A stretch of 5,758 nucleotides of DNA, from the NCBI GenBank assembly GCA_023405565.1, contig JAEXXW010000080.1, positions 1-5,758 of the forward strand, written 5' to 3'. This stretch comes from Pseudomonadota bacterium. Lineage in GTDB: Bacteria; Pseudomonadota; Alphaproteobacteria; Rhizobiales; Xanthobacteraceae. The notes under the pieces were generated by a model. It worked only from the letters and a program-made list of their open reading frames with translations. It made no database searches and had not been told where the DNA came from. Positions 5,010 to 5,758 of this stretch are shown piece after piece. The position numbers and the translations under genes are program-made. Within the stretch, counting starts at the first letter, position 1. Each line of letters begins with the position of its first letter.

Positions 5010-5758
5010 TATCGTCCCAGAAGTCCGGCGGGCCGCACGGCCAGCGTGATCAGGAGGAATCCGAACGCGACCGCCGGCGCCCATGACGGGCCATAGAAGG
5101 TCGAGGTGATGCTTTCGACGATGCCGAGCAGCATGGCGGCGATGATCATGCCCGGAAGGCTGCCCATGCCGCCGAGCACGCAGATGGCGAACACGCGGCC
5201 GATATATTCACGGCCGACCGACGGCTCGACCGGCTGAATGATGATGAGCAGAGCGCCGGCAATGGCGGCAGTGGCGATCGAGATCGCAAAGGCGATGCGC
5301 TTGATGCGGATCGGATCGGCGGCCATGAGAGACAGCGCCAACTGGTCCTGCGCCACTGCCATGATCGCGCGGCCGGTGAAGGTCTTTGACAGGAACCATT
5401 GCAGGCCGACCATCAGCGCCATCGAGATGAGGAACGGCACCACCATGCGCATCGGCAGATCGATGAAGCCGAAACGAAGCGTGGTGTCGATATAGCCCGC
5501 CTGCACGTAGCGATAGTCGACGCCGAAGACGAGGATCAGGATCACTTCGGTGACGAACAGGAGGCCGAAGAAGAAGGCGAGGCCGCGCAAGGCTTCCTGT
5601 CCGCGCTTCTCGAAGGACAGGTAATAAACCTGATAGACCAGCGAGCCGAGATAATAGAATAGCGGCAGCACCAGGATGCTGGTCAGGATCGGATCGAGGC
5701 CCAGCCGCTGATTGGCGATATAGGCGATATACGAGCCGAGAATGATGAAGGCCGGATG
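5009..5758 (-). CDS. livH: Branched-chain amino acid-type ABC transporter, permease LivH (5' end cut by window edge)
   Basis: The partner permease of LivM in the inner membrane. The 249 visible residues run from HPAFIILGSYIAYIANQRLG, matching the family's conserved (G/H)xFxxLGAY segment near residue 40, to the C-terminal VRPAGLLGR that matches the usual RPxGLFGR end. About 40 N-terminal residues and the start codon are therefore off the right edge. The reading frame stays open across the whole visible stretch; the GTG at 5671 is an internal Val, not a start. The EAA-like ATPase-contact loop is GRAIMAVAQDQLALSLMA to about 157 (residues 129-157 of the visible part), followed by the conserved FAICVLGGMGSLPGM (190-204). 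The stop overlaps the livM start by 1 nt. It is the first visible gene of the leftward operon; the promoter and probably the solute-binding protein gene lie outside. Confidence 0.93.
   Translation of the reverse strand, partial: HPAFIILGSYIAYIANQRLGLDPILTSILVLPLFYYLGSLVYQVYYLSFEKRGQEALRGLAFFFGLLFVTEVILILVFGVDYRYVQAGYIDTTLRFGFIDLPMRMVVPFLISMALMVGLQWFLSKTFTGRAIMAVAQDQLALSLMAADPIRIKRIAFAISIATAAIAGALLIIIQPVEPSVGREYIGRVFAICVLGGMGSLPGMIIAAMLLGIVESITSTFYGPSWAPAVAFGFLLITLAVRPAGLLGR

Overview
The window looks like chromosomal DNA from a GC-rich alphaproteobacterium, probably of the Bradyrhizobium / Rhodopseudomonas / Afipia group (Nitrobacteraceae). This rests on base composition, protein style, and interspersed palindromic repeats of a kind I know from that group. 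It is an inference; no rRNA or other marker gene is present.

Layout, left to right. (1) A LysR-type regulator on the minus strand, cut by the left edge (1-672). (2) A 140-nt divergent intergenic region, then a small exported cupin protein on the plus strand (813-1160). (3) A convergent metal-dependent cyclase / kynurenine-formamidase-like hydrolase on the minus strand (1197-1970). (4) A 165-nt divergent intergenic region made mostly of two unrelated palindromic repeats (about 1984-2018 and 2033-2119). (5) A DUF1330-family protein on the plus strand (2136-2438). (6) A short convergent region with a strong hairpin. (7) A tightly packed leftward operon for a branched-chain-amino-acid (HAAT/Liv) type ABC importer: livH (cut by the right edge), livM, livG, livF (5758 down to 2511), with 1-nt, 4-nt and 11-nt overlaps between successive genes.

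How they work together. LivH and LivM form the membrane channel and LivG and LivF its two ATPases. The periplasmic binding protein that sets specificity is not in the window and may lie beyond the right edge. Liv-type importers in these bacteria carry amino acids but also aromatic acids and amides, so the substrate is open. The cyclase-family hydrolase and DUF1330 protein could belong to a small catabolic locus served by the importer, but only proximity supports this. The LysR regulator and cupin are divergently arranged, a common regulator/target layout.

I found no CRISPR array, transposase, tRNA, rRNA or clear novel system. The most notable non-coding signal is the repeat-filled leader shared by the cyclase and DUF1330 genes. 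There the two arms of one repeat differ by paired, compensating changes that keep each arm able to fold as its own hairpin.
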